64,000 nt of DNA from Dyella_B nitratireducens (GTDB lineage Bacteria > Pseudomonadota > Gammaproteobacteria > Xanthomonadales > Rhodanobacteraceae): contig NZ_CP064032.1 in assembly GCF_049532905.1 (NCBI RefSeq), positions 2,418,001 through 2,482,000 on the forward strand. Direction: 5' to 3'. The translations under genes and the position numbers were made by a program. Below the pieces are notes generated by a model. It worked only from the letters and a program-made list of their open reading frames with translations, searched no databases and had not been told where the DNA came from. This document shows, piece after piece, positions 33,643 to 43,121 of the stretch; the first letter of the stretch is position 1, and each line of letters begins with the position of its first letter.

Positions 33643-36102
33643 ATGCCCGCCATGCCTAACTTCCTTCGTAAGCTCATTGCCCCACGCCTGATTGCCCCAT
33701 GCCTGCTGGCCGGCTCGCTGCTGCTGGGCGCACACCCTGCCCTGGCGCAGAACGCCCCGGATGCATCCAACGCAGCCGCCAGCGCGAGCGCCGCACAAGA
33801 CCCGGCGCAGGCACTGGCCACCCTCAGCAAGCAATTGGACGACATCAAGACCTCGTTCAACAGCAAGTCCACCACCGCGTCGTTGAACGATCTGCGCACT
33901 CAATCCGGCGAGATACAGCAGCAAGCCGATCAGCTGGCGCAAACGCTGACGCCGGAACTGGAAAGCGCGCAGACGCGATTGACCGTGCTCGGCCCTGCAC
34001 CAGCCGCCGGTGCGCCGCCGGAAACACCCGCGGTGAGCCAGCAGCGTCGCCAACTGGAACGCGAGAAGACCAAGCTGGATGGGCAGATCAAGCAGGCGCA
34101 ATTGCTAAGCCAGGATGCGGTGAAATTCGCCTCGCAAGTGGTCGAAGCGCACAACGAACAGTTTCAGGCGCAGCTTGGCTCGCGCACCAATTCGCCGCTG
34201 GGCATCGCCTTCTGGCGGGATCTGAAAAAGTCCTTTCCGGATGACATCGCACGTATCGAGCGCGCCAAGGATCTGCTGCTCGAAGACGCTGGCATCGCCT
34301 GGGAACCCGACAACCGGCAACCGCTGCTGCTGTGCCTGATCGGCGCGCTGTTGCTGATCGTGCCAGGACGCTGGCTGGCGGAACGCCTGGCATTGGCGAT
34401 CGCCAGCCGCTACATGCCCGACGGGCATCTGCGGCGCAGCGCGATGACGGCGATTTTCACGCTGACCGTGACCTTGTCGATCGGCCTGGCCGCGTGGCTG
34501 GTGCACCAAGGCTTCAACTGGAACGACACGTTGGACGAAGAAGTCGAGACCTTCGTGCAAGGACTCGTGCGCATGACGTTCTTCTCCGCCTTCGTCGCGG
34601 GATTGGGCCGTTCGCTGCTTTCGGTACAACGTCCTTCCTGGCGCCTGCCCGCGCTGACCAAGTTCACGGCACGCAGCCTGCGCTGGTTTCCCTGGCTGCT
34701 CGCCGGTGCTTTCCTGCTGCTTGGTTTTCTTGAGCGGCTGAACACGCTTGCAGGTGCCAGCCTGCCGGCGACGGTTTGCACGCGCGCGTTCCTCGCCTTG
34801 CTGGTCACCGGTCTGGTCGGCGTCGCCTTGACCCGCGCCAAGCGCGCGCGAACCACGCAGCGGCAGCAGGGTGAGAAACCGCCCCAGCATGCACTATGGG
34901 TCGGTGGGCTGTTCGGCGTAGCCATGCTCGGTGTCGTGGTAGCGTGGCTGGCCGTGCTGACCGGTTACGTGGCGCTCGGTTTCTTCATTTCGTGGCAGAT
35001 GCTGTGGATCGGCATGATCGTGGCATCGCTGTACATGCTCTCGCATTTGCAGCGTGATCTGTTCCACACCCTGCTCAATCCGCACGGACGCAGCGGTCAA
35101 CGTCTGCAATCCACTTTCAGCATCCAGCCGCACACCCTGGAACAGGGGTCGACGGTACTCTCGGCTGTCGCGCAGATCCTGTTGCTGCTGGTGGCGGTGG
35201 GCACGCTGCTGGTGCCGTTCGGCGGCGGTCCACAGGACATCTTCGCGCACATCGGCAACGTGTTCTCCAGCCTGAAGGTGGGCCAGCTCACCATCAAGCC
35301 GGGTGCGATCTTCAATGCGCTGCTGGTGTTTGCGCTGGGCATGGTGGCGGTGCGCATCGTGCGCCGCTGGCTGGCCGAACAACTGCTGCCCAAGACCACG
35401 CTCGACATTGGCATGCAGAACTCCATCGTCACGCTGATCAATTACGTGGCCGTGGTGATCGTGGTGGCGCTGGCGTTGCGCACCGCCGATGTCAGCCTGG
35501 AAAGCCTGACGTGGATCGCCAGCGCGTTGTCGGTGGGCATCGGTTTTGGCCTGCAGGCGATCGTGTCGAATTTCATTTCCGGCCTGATCCTGCTGGCCGA
35601 ACGACCGGTGAAAGTGGGCGACTGGGTGAGCATGCCGGGGGTGGAAGGCGATATCCGCCGCATCAACGTGCGCGCCACCGAGATCCAGTTGAGCGACCGC
35701 TCCACCATGATCGTGCCCAACTCGCAATTCATCACGCAGAACCTGCGCAACGTCACGCACGGCAATGCACTCGGCCGCGTGAAACTGAGCTTGCCGATGC
35801 CGCTGGATACCGATGCGGCGAAGGTGCGCGAGATCATGCTGGAAGCACTGCACGCGAACGAGTCCACGCTGGATACACCCGCACCGGCAGTGACACTGGA
35901 TGACGTCACCACGACGGCGATGACGTTTACCGGCGTGGCTTATGTGCACAGCCCGCGTGACGCTTCTGCTGTGAAGAGCGCGTTGTTGTTCGACATTCTG
36001 TCGCGGCTGGCGAAGGCCCAGCTGCCACTGTCGACGCCGCAAAGCATGATAGTGAGGAATCTGGGGCCGTTGGGCGAGGATAGCCCCGCAGCCCCCATGT
36101 AG
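33643..36102 (+). CDS. mechanosensitive ion channel, DUF3772/MscS family
   Basis: The 819-residue protein begins with a signal peptide (LIAPCLLAGSLLLGAHPALAQ), followed by a periplasmic DUF3772-like helical domain of about 200 residues. Roughly nine transmembrane helices follow, and then the MscS pore and cytoplasmic domain. The pore helix is in SALSVGIGFGLQAIVSNFIS, followed by LAERPVKVGDWVSMPGVEGD and VPNSQFITQNLRN. It protects cells from hypo-osmotic lysis. Starts at 33589 (GTG), 33643 or 33652 are all possible. The signal peptide favours one of the last two. It is divergent from the ABC exporter. Confidence 0.9.
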   Translation: MPAMPNFLRKLIAPRLIAPCLLAGSLLLGAHPALAQNAPDASNAAASASAAQDPAQALATLSKQLDDIKTSFNSKSTTASLNDLRTQSGEIQQQADQLAQTLTPELESAQTRLTVLGPAPAAGAPPETPAVSQQRRQLEREKTKLDGQIKQAQLLSQDAVKFASQVVEAHNEQFQAQLGSRTNSPLGIAFWRDLKKSFPDDIARIERAKDLLLEDAGIAWEPDNRQPLLLCLIGALLLIVPGRWLAERLALAIASRYMPDGHLRRSAMTAIFTLTVTLSIGLAAWLVHQGFNWNDTLDEEVETFVQGLVRMTFFSAFVAGLGRSLLSVQRPSWRLPALTKFTARSLRWFPWLLAGAFLLLGFLERLNTLAGASLPATVCTRAFLALLVTGLVGVALTRAKRARTTQRQQGEKPPQHALWVGGLFGVAMLGVVVAWLAVLTGYVALGFFISWQMLWIGMIVASLYMLSHLQRDLFHTLLNPHGRSGQRLQSTFSIQPHTLEQGSTVLSAVAQILLLLVAVGTLLVPFGGGPQDIFAHIGNVFSSLKVGQLTIKPGAIFNALLVFALGMVAVRIVRRWLAEQLLPKTTLDIGMQNSIVTLINYVAVVIVVALALRTADVSLESLTWIASALSVGIGFGLQAIVSNFISGLILLAERPVKVGDWVSMPGVEGDIRRINVRATEIQLSDRSTMIVPNSQFITQNLRNVTHGNALGRVKLSLPMPLDTDAAKVREIMLEALHANESTLDTPAPAVTLDDVTTTAMTFTGVAYVHSPRDASAVKSALLFDILSRLAKAQLPLSTPQSMIVRNLGPLGEDSPAAPM

Positions 36103-36324
36103 GTGGTGAGGCAAACATCCGGAGTAAGCGCATTTTTTGCGCAGGCCGAGCAAAAATGGGCGTTCACGTCGAAAACCAGGCCGTGATGGGCGACGCCGTC
36201 CAGCAGTTCGACGGATTGAAACAGCACGAGGCCACATACATGCGCCCCCAATGGGGGTGTCCATCGGCCGATGATTCCTCCTAATGCTTCATAGCCAAGG
36301 CTCTGTCGCAATAGGAGAAAGCAC

Positions 36325-37293
36325 ATGCAAACAGCAGACGCTAATTCAGCGGATTACAGCCGCTTCTCTGACCAACACACCACCGCAAATGCTGCGGATC
36401 ATAGTCAGCCCGATTCAACAACGCCTCAAATCGCCCATATTGAGCGTCCGGCCGGCTTCCCACCCGGTGCTCCAGAATCCGAGGACAGGGCTCGCAGTGA
36501 TCGGCCAAGGGACCTCACGAATTATCAGACTTCAAGAAACAATCTGCTCGGATTGACGCCCGATAAAAATGGGATCTATACACGTGTCCGTCGCGACGGG
36601 AGCAAAAGCTACTTTCTCGAAAAGGACAGAAACGTCTATCAAGTAGCCAACTTCGACCCGCGGACCACGAGTTGGGGCGTGCTTGATCCATGGTCGCAAA
36701 GGGAGATCACCAGGGTAGGGTTGAGGAACGGCGAATGGGTACAGACAGAACAACCCGATTCCCAATATCCACCGGGTTTCAGAGGTCGCATACGGCGCGC
36801 CCTGGACGACGCCATCGATATCACTCAGAGAGCGAAGAACCAGGTCTGGGGCACCTGGAACCGCATAACGCAGTGGGCCATGAACACGCTCTATGGTCCA
36901 GAAGCGTCAACGCCACGGGGTAGGCGACGCATCGGAGCACAACTGGACAGCACACTCAACGCCTTGCAAAGAAGCAAAAGCCGAGACGCGTCGAACCTTC
37001 AGGTAGGCGGCCCTGGCGGCCCTGACAAACCCTCTGCCGTGGCCTTCAACAACGGAACCATTCAATTCTCCCAATATACGTTGAGAACTTGGCGCGATGC
37101 GGATCTGAACGAATTGATGGTGCACGAACACACCCATACAGGAGCCGGCACCCGGGATGGCTGGTATCTCGATCGCAATTTGAATCGACTCAATAACTGG
37201 GGAGGCTGGCAGCTTCCATTTTCATTCAACAACGCATTGAACACTGCCGATACGGTGGCACGCGGCACGAGCTTTTTGGCCAACAACCGCTGA
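36325..37293 (+). CDS. orphan protein with HExxH metalloprotease motif
   Basis: The 322-residue protein has an AGGAG ribosome site and no signal peptide. Residues 1-75 are polar, Ser/Asp/Pro-rich and probably disordered, as in many secreted effectors. A middle segment (YTRVRRDGSKSYFLEKDRNV ... VANFDPRTTSWGVLDP) resembles the beta-rich repeats of dermonecrotic-type toxins and type III or VI effectors. Near the C-terminus LNELMVHEHTHTGAGT places H267-E268-x-x-H271, the zinc-peptidase motif, with possible later acidic ligands. The gene is more AT-rich than its neighbours and has no homologous partner beside it. A secreted metalloprotease effector is my best guess. An immunity or chaperone gene is not evident. 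Confidence 0.6.
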   Translation: MQTADANSADYSRFSDQHTTANAADHSQPDSTTPQIAHIERPAGFPPGAPESEDRARSDRPRDLTNYQTSRNNLLGLTPDKNGIYTRVRRDGSKSYFLEKDRNVYQVANFDPRTTSWGVLDPWSQREITRVGLRNGEWVQTEQPDSQYPPGFRGRIRRALDDAIDITQRAKNQVWGTWNRITQWAMNTLYGPEASTPRGRRRIGAQLDSTLNALQRSKSRDASNLQVGGPGGPDKPSAVAFNNGTIQFSQYTLRTWRDADLNELMVHEHTHTGAGTRDGWYLDRNLNRLNNWGGWQLPFSFNNALNTADTVARGTSFLANNR

Positions 37294-37380
37294 TTTCGCC
37301 CACGCAAGCGGGCATGTGGGGCGCATCGCGACAGGTGGACTATCATTCCAAGTCACTTGCGTTTCTATCGGGTCCCGACC

Positions 37381-38193
37381 ATGGACTTCCTGCGCATCGT
37401 CCCCGCCCCTCCCCTCGCCTCCATCATCGAGGCCATCTGGGATTGGGACATGCCCGCCGCGGCATTCCGCTACGAACGCATCCTGCCCGGCCCAGGCGCC
37501 GGGCTCATCATCAACCTGCTCGAAGACGAAACGCGCGTTTATCAGGACGATGAGAACCGCCACTGCATCCGTGCCTCAGGCAGTGTGATCGGTGGGCCCT
37601 ACCGGCATAGCTGGATCATCGATACCGCCGAACAGGTGCGCGTGATGGGGGTGAATTTCCATCCCGGCGGTGTGCATGCACTGCTCGGCATCAGTGCCGA
37701 AGAATTGGGCGTGCGGGACATCAATCTCGAGGATATGTTCGGCGCCGGCGCGCGTCGACTGCGCCAGCGCTTGCTCGAAACCATCGGCCCCGTGCAGCGG
37801 CTCGCCTTGCTGGAGCAATGGCTGCGCACGCTACGCGATGAACCGGCATGGGATGCCACCATCCTGCATGCCATGACGGTACTGGCCCGCGTACCTGAAG
37901 TGCCCGGTATCGGCAGGTTGCAGCGGGAAAGCGGTTATTCAGCGCATCGCTTCGGCCTGCTGTTTCGCCGGCACGTGGGCATGACGGCTAAGCAATACGC
38001 ACGGCTGATGCGCTTTCGCCGCGTGGTGGATGCGGCGCATGCCGCCGGCCAGCCTGATTGGGTGCGGATCGCGGTGGATGGCGGTTATTGCGATCAAGCG
38101 CATATGAGCCATGAATTTCGCCGCTTTGCCGGCATCTCGCCATCTGAATTCGCTGCCATGCGCGGGCCTTATCCCAACCACGTGCCGCTGTAA
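37381..38193 (+). CDS. AraC-family transcriptional regulator
   Basis: The 270-residue protein has an N-terminal cupin-like sensor of the DUF6597 type (RIVPAPPLASIIEAIWDWDM through GVNFHPGGVHALLGI). A C-terminal double helix-turn-helix carries LQRESGYSAHRFGLLFRRHV, then RIAVDGGYCDQAHMSHEFRR and FAGISPSEF. The VOC-family gene begins 80 bases downstream on the same strand and may be its target. The ATG at 37381 is used. An upstream one at 37357 is less likely. Confidence 0.87.
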   Translation: MDFLRIVPAPPLASIIEAIWDWDMPAAAFRYERILPGPGAGLIINLLEDETRVYQDDENRHCIRASGSVIGGPYRHSWIIDTAEQVRVMGVNFHPGGVHALLGISAEELGVRDINLEDMFGAGARRLRQRLLETIGPVQRLALLEQWLRTLRDEPAWDATILHAMTVLARVPEVPGIGRLQRESGYSAHRFGLLFRRHVGMTAKQYARLMRFRRVVDAAHAAGQPDWVRIAVDGGYCDQAHMSHEFRRFAGISPSEFAAMRGPYPNHVPL

Positions 38194-38272
38194 ACGCTGC
38201 TCAAAAAAATCTACAAGACACGCTCGCGGCGAAGGTTTAGGTTGAAGCAACTTTCCAACGGGGCGCTCTGCC

Positions 38273-38707
38273 ATGAATACCAAGGCCAGCCAAGGCAGCA
38301 CCATCATTCCAGGTCTGCGCTATCGCGACGCACACGCCGCTATCGACTGGCTGTGCAAGGCATTCGGCTTCGAAAAGCATGCGGTCTACGAGAACGAACA
38401 CGGCCGCGTGATGCATGCACAGTTGGTGTATGGCGGCGGCATGGTGATGTTGGGCGACGTCAGCCCGGATGGCTTCGGCGAATACATGGCGCAGCCGGAT
38501 GAAATCAACGGACGCGAAACGCAGTGTGCGTGCGTGATCGTCAAGGACTGCAAAGCGCACTACGAGCGTGCGAAGGCCGCTGGCGCGGAAATCATTGAGG
38601 AATATGCGGAGAAGGATTATGGCGGCGCGGGTTATGCGTGCCGCGATCCGCAAGGGCATTTGTGGTGGTTTGGGAGTTATGACCCGTGGCAGGTGACACA
38701 ACTCTGA
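38273..38707 (+). CDS. VOC-family (glyoxalase-fold) protein
   Basis: The 144-residue protein has the paired beta-alpha-beta-beta-beta modules of the vicinal-oxygen-chelate fold. GLRYRDAHAAIDWLCKAFGF opens the first and VIVKDCKAHYERAKAAGAEI the second, ending in ACRDPQGHLWWFGSYDPW. The type is PhnB/YaeR-like, often metal-binding or resistance-related. Function cannot be fixed further. It lies behind an AraC regulator, a frequent arrangement. Confidence 0.85.
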   Translation: MNTKASQGSTIIPGLRYRDAHAAIDWLCKAFGFEKHAVYENEHGRVMHAQLVYGGGMVMLGDVSPDGFGEYMAQPDEINGRETQCACVIVKDCKAHYERAKAAGAEIIEEYAEKDYGGAGYACRDPQGHLWWFGSYDPWQVTQL

Positions 38708-38727
38708 TCAGCAACGTACCCCAGCTG

Positions 38728-38777
38728 CACCCCACCCTGACCCTCCCCTGCCTGCAGGGGAGGGTCAGGGTGGGGTG
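38728..38777. repeat. 24-bp-arm perfect palindrome (family D)
   Basis: Arms CACCCCACCCTGACCCTCCC plus CTGC and their exact complement, with CT at the centre. A second, looser copy (CCTCCCCTACTGCACGTAGGGGAGGG core) lies near 38871-38896, on the far side of about 80 bp. Confidence 0.9.
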
Positions 38778-38923
38778 ATGCGAGCGCAGCTCGCGTCCGG
38801 CTCTGCCGGACTGAGCCCAAGGCAGGATTGAGCATCATCGCGAGATTGCTTCACCCCACCCCAACCCTCCCCTACTGCACGTAGGGGAGGGAGCAGATCA
38901 CGGCGCGCAATGAAGCACGCGTC

Positions 38924-39379
38924 TTACGAACACTTCTCGTTCTTCGCCGCGTGATACCCGGCCGCCTGCGCATCCGCCGCGCTCATGTACTTGCCTTGCT
39001 TGGTCTTGCCATACCACTTGCTGCCTTCGCAGTGATACGTCTTGGTCTTGGAGCCGGTATTCACCCACACCTGACCTGCGCCGCCACCCGCTGCCGGTGC
39101 CGTGGCTGCAGTCGACTTGGATGCCGCTGCAGGTGCGGCGGCGGGAGCAGCAGGCGCAGCGGCCGGCGTGCTGGAGGCAGCCGTGCTGCTGGTGCCGCTG
39201 GCCGACTTGTCGATGCCCTTATGGCCGTGGCAAGCGCCCTTGGTGGTGCTTACCGTCTGCGTGGTGCCGTCTTTGCAATGCACCGTCATGCTGCCCGCGG
39301 CGGCGGGAGCTTGCTGTGCGAAAACCGGAGCCGCCATCAGCGCTGCGGCCAGTACTGCGATCAATCCGAACGATTTCAT
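38924..39379 (-). CDS. secreted DUF3761-like protein with Ala-rich linker
   Basis: The 151-residue protein has a signal peptide (MKSFGLIAVLAAALMAAPVFA). A short N-terminal module follows (VHCKDGTTQTVSTTKGACHG), like the C-x-DGT...GAC-x-H motif of DUF3761. A long Ala/Ser/Pro linker (about 62-97) leads to a C-terminal module (VWVNTGSKTKTYHCEGSKWYG, KTKQGKYMSAADAQAAGYHA) found in many small proteobacterial secreted proteins. It is presumably periplasmic, and function is unknown. The linker suggests two independently folding parts. Confidence 0.7.
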   Translation of the reverse strand: MKSFGLIAVLAAALMAAPVFAQQAPAAAGSMTVHCKDGTTQTVSTTKGACHGHKGIDKSASGTSSTAASSTPAAAPAAPAAAPAAASKSTAATAPAAGGGAGQVWVNTGSKTKTYHCEGSKWYGKTKQGKYMSAADAQAAGYHAAKNEKCS

Positions 39380-39551
39380 GTGAGTCCCTCCAGCTTTGAC
39401 TTGCCCAAATGGAAGCGCCGTCCGTGATGAACGGGGTTCCCCTATGTGTCGTCTTATGTGAAGACGACACCCCTAAGCGCCAATCACCTACAGCGCCCGC
39501 GGCGGCAACTATGCCTGAAAACAAGTCAGCCAACATGACAGCACTACGGCG

Positions 39552-41183
39552 CTAGCGGCCCTGGTTCACCTTCAGTTTCGGCTGGGCTTCGGGCCTCGCG
39601 ACCGCATACATCGCCCAGCTGATGTCCTTGAACAAGCCATAGCGATCGTCCCCTACCTTGTACAGATCGAAATGCGTGCGGTCCGGGATAAAACGGAATT
39701 CAGCGTGCGCGCCGAGTCCATCCAGCACTGCCTTCAATTTATGCGCTGCACCATCCAGGTAGAACGTATCGGCGGTGCCGACATAGAGATGGATCTTGCC
39801 GTCCAGATCGGGCTTCAACGTCGGCCAGTTGGTTTGCAGGCGGTAAGCGATGTCGTAGTGATCGTGCCAGTAGGCCACCACCTGCGGATCGACGTCGCCA
39901 GTGTCGCGGTTGAACATCTGTTCCGGCCGGCCGTCTTTGCCACGCGGCGAGAATACCCACTCGAACGAGGCCAACTGCCCACCGTACGGACCCAGCACAC
40001 GCTCCATCTGCGCGAACTGCTCGAAGGTGCCGAGTACTTTGCCCTGGTCGCGCACCAGCGGCCACGGCGTACCGTCCGGCTTGTGGTAGACATTGGCATG
40101 CGGCGCGTACAGATCCGGGCCGGTGAAGTCATGGAAATCGCTGGGGTCTGGCGACGTCGACCAGGTGCCACCGAAGATCTTCGGATAGCGCGTCTGCAGC
40201 CACAGCGTGGCCCAGCCACCTGAGGAATGGCCATTGAGAAAACGGCCGTTGACGTCGGCATCCATGTGGTACTTCGATTCCAGATATGGAATCAGCTCGG
40301 TCGTCAGCGCCTGTCCCCACGGACCGTTGTTCACCGAATCGGCGAACTCGTGCGTGCCGGTGGCGCTGGATTCGTCCAGGAACACCCAGATCATCGGCGG
40401 CATCTGGCCGCTGGTCATGCCGGCCTCGACGTAGGCCATCGGGCGTAGCAAGCGATCTTTGTTGCCGGTGAAACCGTGCGTGAAATACACGGTGGGATAA
40501 CGCTTGTCGGCAGACGCGTCATAGCCTGGCGGCAGCAACACGTAGCCGTACATGTGGATGTCGCGTCCCCAGAACTGGGTCAGCACAGGACTCACGAAAT
40601 CGATCGGCTGCGCTTGCTGGTGCACGGCCTTGGCTGCATCGCGCAAGTTGGCCGGCATGGAGTCCGGCAGGGTCCATGGGTCCTGCGCCGGCACCGTGGC
40701 ATTCAGTGTGATGGTCGGGGCGTCGCTACTCGGCAAATGCACGGACGTAACGTCGCTGATCAAATCACCCGCATCACGGCCCAGGTAGTTGTAGTTGTGA
40801 TGCACGTCCAGCACAGCCTGCACCACGTAGTCGCCAGCCGGGAGCTTCGACCATGCATCGGGATAGGCGCGTATGTCCGCATCGACGTCGATGGTCTGGC
40901 CTGGCACAAGCCGGTCGATTTCCTGCGCGGCGATGGCTACCTGCTCAGGATGGAACGGGTTGGCGTCGATCTCCGTCACCTTGCCGTCTTTCGTGTCGGC
41001 CTTGGCTGCACCGGCCTCTTCGGCGAATAGCAGCAGACGGCCCGAGACGGGCTGGGTTTCGCTGCCGGCGAGTTGGATGTGGAAGAAGCGGTGAGTTGAG
41101 GCTGTTTGTGTGGTGGGCTGGGTGCAAGCCGCCAGCAGGCCGAGGCTTAGTAGTGCACTGAGAACAAGTAAATGTATACGCAT
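39552..41183 (-). CDS. secreted lipoprotein esterase (esterase D/PF00756 type)
   Basis: The 543-residue protein starts with a lipoprotein signal (LLSLGLLAAC, lipid-modified C20). It has a beta-rich N-terminal domain and a C-terminal alpha/beta hydrolase. The hydrolase shows YGYVLLPPGYDASADKRYPT and the nucleophile elbow G318-H-S320-S-G322, with a late histidine in FIPDRTHFDLYK. Related enzymes cleave feruloyl or siderophore esters or act as mycolyl-type esterases. The substrate is open. It is followed by other secreted hydrolases with the same orientation, separated by family A repeats. Confidence 0.82.
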   Translation of the reverse strand: MRIHLLVLSALLSLGLLAACTQPTTQTASTHRFFHIQLAGSETQPVSGRLLLFAEEAGAAKADTKDGKVTEIDANPFHPEQVAIAAQEIDRLVPGQTIDVDADIRAYPDAWSKLPAGDYVVQAVLDVHHNYNYLGRDAGDLISDVTSVHLPSSDAPTITLNATVPAQDPWTLPDSMPANLRDAAKAVHQQAQPIDFVSPVLTQFWGRDIHMYGYVLLPPGYDASADKRYPTVYFTHGFTGNKDRLLRPMAYVEAGMTSGQMPPMIWVFLDESSATGTHEFADSVNNGPWGQALTTELIPYLESKYHMDADVNGRFLNGHSSGGWATLWLQTRYPKIFGGTWSTSPDPSDFHDFTGPDLYAPHANVYHKPDGTPWPLVRDQGKVLGTFEQFAQMERVLGPYGGQLASFEWVFSPRGKDGRPEQMFNRDTGDVDPQVVAYWHDHYDIAYRLQTNWPTLKPDLDGKIHLYVGTADTFYLDGAAHKLKAVLDGLGAHAEFRFIPDRTHFDLYKVGDDRYGLFKDISWAMYAVARPEAQPKLKVNQGR

Positions 41184-41206
41184 GAATATCTCCCCTTACG
41201 CAAGCT

Positions 41207-41273
41207 GTAGGTTGGGGTGCAAACCCCAACATGGCGGTGCATGGGCATGTTGGGGTTTGCACCCCAACCTACG
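41207..41273. repeat. family A inverted repeat
   Basis: Complete copy between the esterase and beta-lactamase-fold genes, 14 bases beyond the stop of the latter. Its spacer is the shortest of the set. Confidence 0.95.
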
Positions 41274-41287
41274 CACTCGTGTCTTAC

Positions 41288-42955
41288 CTACTCCGCCTTT
41301 GCCTCTTCCGCCTTCACCGGTGTCAAGCGCAAATCCTGAAAATCAAAACTGAAATCCGTCAGCGGCGAAATCGGCTCCATGCGCACCTCGCGCACATGGC
41401 CGTCCACATCCAGCGCAAAGTTGACGAAGGCATCCGCATTCAAAGCACGATCATCCCAGCGCACGGTAAACGTATCGTGCTGCCACGGCGTCATCGTTCC
41501 CACCAATTGCTCGGTCTTGCTGAAACGCAAACGCAGCTTGCCGCCTTCGTCACGGATGATGACGTCGCCATACCACGGATCGCGATACGTGCCTGCATAG
41601 CTGGCCAGTGACAGCGAAGGTTTGCTCTTCGCATCGCGCTCAGCTTCATGCTTCTTCCAGCTTTCATCCGCGTTGCCCTGCGCATGCTTTACGGCCTTGT
41701 CGTACACCGCCACCCAATCGGTCTTGGTATTCGGATTGAGATAGGCATCCAGCACACGGTAGGTAACAGCATTGAACGCCGCACCGGATTCCTGGTTGGT
41801 CAGCACCACCACGCCCAGCTTCAAGCCCGGCACCAAGGTAACGCGCGACACCATGCCCGGCCAGCCACCGGTGTGCCATACCAGTTTCTGGCCGTGGTAA
41901 TCGCTGAGGAACCAGCCTTCGCCGTAGCCGGAGAAATTCGGCATCAAGGGTTTCAATTCCGGAATCGGCGGGTCTTTCACCGGAATCGGCGTGAGCATCG
42001 TCCACATCTGATCCTGGCTATCCTGCGAAAACAGATGCTGCGGTTTGCCATCGCTGCCCACACCGGGAAGTTCGCCGCCGTTGAGCTGCACGTTCATCCA
42101 TTTCGCCAGATCGTGCACGCTGGCGTAGATGCCGCCGGCACCTGGATTATTGATCCACGCCATCGGCGGCACCGGTTTGAGGTCCTTGAAGTTGTACAGC
42201 GCGTGGCCAGTGGCGACATCCATGCCCGGCTTTAGATAGGTCATGTCGACCAGCGATTCATCCATGCCCACCGGCTTGAAAATGTGTTCGCGAATGAAAT
42301 CGGCATAGCGCTGGCCGGACACGTTTTCGATCACCAGCGTGGCGACGGCAAACAAAATGTTGTCGTACGCGTAGTGGCTGCGGAATCCGTTGGCGATCGG
42401 CACCTTGGCCAGATGCTGCACCACTTCCTTGGTGCTGTAGCTGGTCGGTGGCCAGTACAGCAGATCGCCTGCGCCCAGGCTCAAGCCACTGCGATGCGCG
42501 AGCAGATCGCGTACGCGCATATCGTGCGTGACGTAGGGATCGGACATCTGGAACCACGGCAGGTAATCGGTCACCCGGCCGTCCATATCCAGTTTCTTCT
42601 GTTCGGCCAGCATCTGCAGCGCAGCGGCGGTGAACGCCTTGGTGTTGGAGGCGATCGCGAACAGCGTATGCGCATCCACCTTGTCCGGTTTGCCGGTTTC
42701 GCGCAGACCGTAGCCTTGTTCCAGCACCACCTTGCCGTCCTTCACGATTGCCACGGCAATGCCCGGCACGTGGAAGGTCTTGCGCGTGGCATCCACATAC
42801 GCGCCGAAGTCCTGCAGCATGGGGGGCAAGGCGGTTTGCGCATCTTGCTGGGCAACACTTGTTGCAGGCGATGTATCCCACGCCTGCGCAGAGGCGGCGA
42901 AAGCCAGCAAGGCGCAGCACCCGGCAACGCGCAGAGACAATGGCGGAAAAGGCAT
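41288..42955 (-). CDS. secreted serine hydrolase, class C beta-lactamase fold
   Basis: The 555-residue protein has a signal peptide (LRVAGCCALLAFAASAQA) and a penicillin-binding-protein/beta-lactamase domain. The catalytic S103-x-x-K106 lies in IASNTKAF, Y197-D-N199 in HYAYDN, and H361-T-G replaces the usual KTG. A C-terminal DUF3471-like lipocalin-type domain (LASYAGTYRDPWYGDVIIRD) follows. Such proteins are mostly esterases or peptidases rather than antibiotic-resistance enzymes. The ATG at 42955 is preferred to a TTG at 42976. Confidence 0.88.
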   Translation of the reverse strand: MPFPPLSLRVAGCCALLAFAASAQAWDTSPATSVAQQDAQTALPPMLQDFGAYVDATRKTFHVPGIAVAIVKDGKVVLEQGYGLRETGKPDKVDAHTLFAIASNTKAFTAAALQMLAEQKKLDMDGRVTDYLPWFQMSDPYVTHDMRVRDLLAHRSGLSLGAGDLLYWPPTSYSTKEVVQHLAKVPIANGFRSHYAYDNILFAVATLVIENVSGQRYADFIREHIFKPVGMDESLVDMTYLKPGMDVATGHALYNFKDLKPVPPMAWINNPGAGGIYASVHDLAKWMNVQLNGGELPGVGSDGKPQHLFSQDSQDQMWTMLTPIPVKDPPIPELKPLMPNFSGYGEGWFLSDYHGQKLVWHTGGWPGMVSRVTLVPGLKLGVVVLTNQESGAAFNAVTYRVLDAYLNPNTKTDWVAVYDKAVKHAQGNADESWKKHEAERDAKSKPSLSLASYAGTYRDPWYGDVIIRDEGGKLRLRFSKTEQLVGTMTPWQHDTFTVRWDDRALNADAFVNFALDVDGHVREVRMEPISPLTDFSFDFQDLRLTPVKAEEAKAE

Positions 42956-43045
42956 GAAGGCTCCCCTGGACGGCAAAGCCCGCAGTCTAACGTGCCCATG
43001 GCCGTCTGCACGCTGCGCCGAAAGTCACCCCTTGCAGCGAACCAT

Positions 43046-43120
43046 GTAGGTTGGGGTGCAAACCCCAACATTGCCATCTCTAGCAAGATCGCGGTGTTGG
43101 GGTTTGCACCCCAACCTACG
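43046..43120. repeat. family A inverted repeat
   Basis: Complete copy between the serine hydrolase start and the end of the PD40 gene. Confidence 0.95.
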
Positions 43121-43121
43121 A

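Noticed and set aside
35940..36326. Reverse frame of 128 codons over the end of the MscS gene, with the segment NAHFCSACAKNAL
   Set aside because: Most of it is antisense to the MscS gene. The remaining part has no recognisable domain or credible start.
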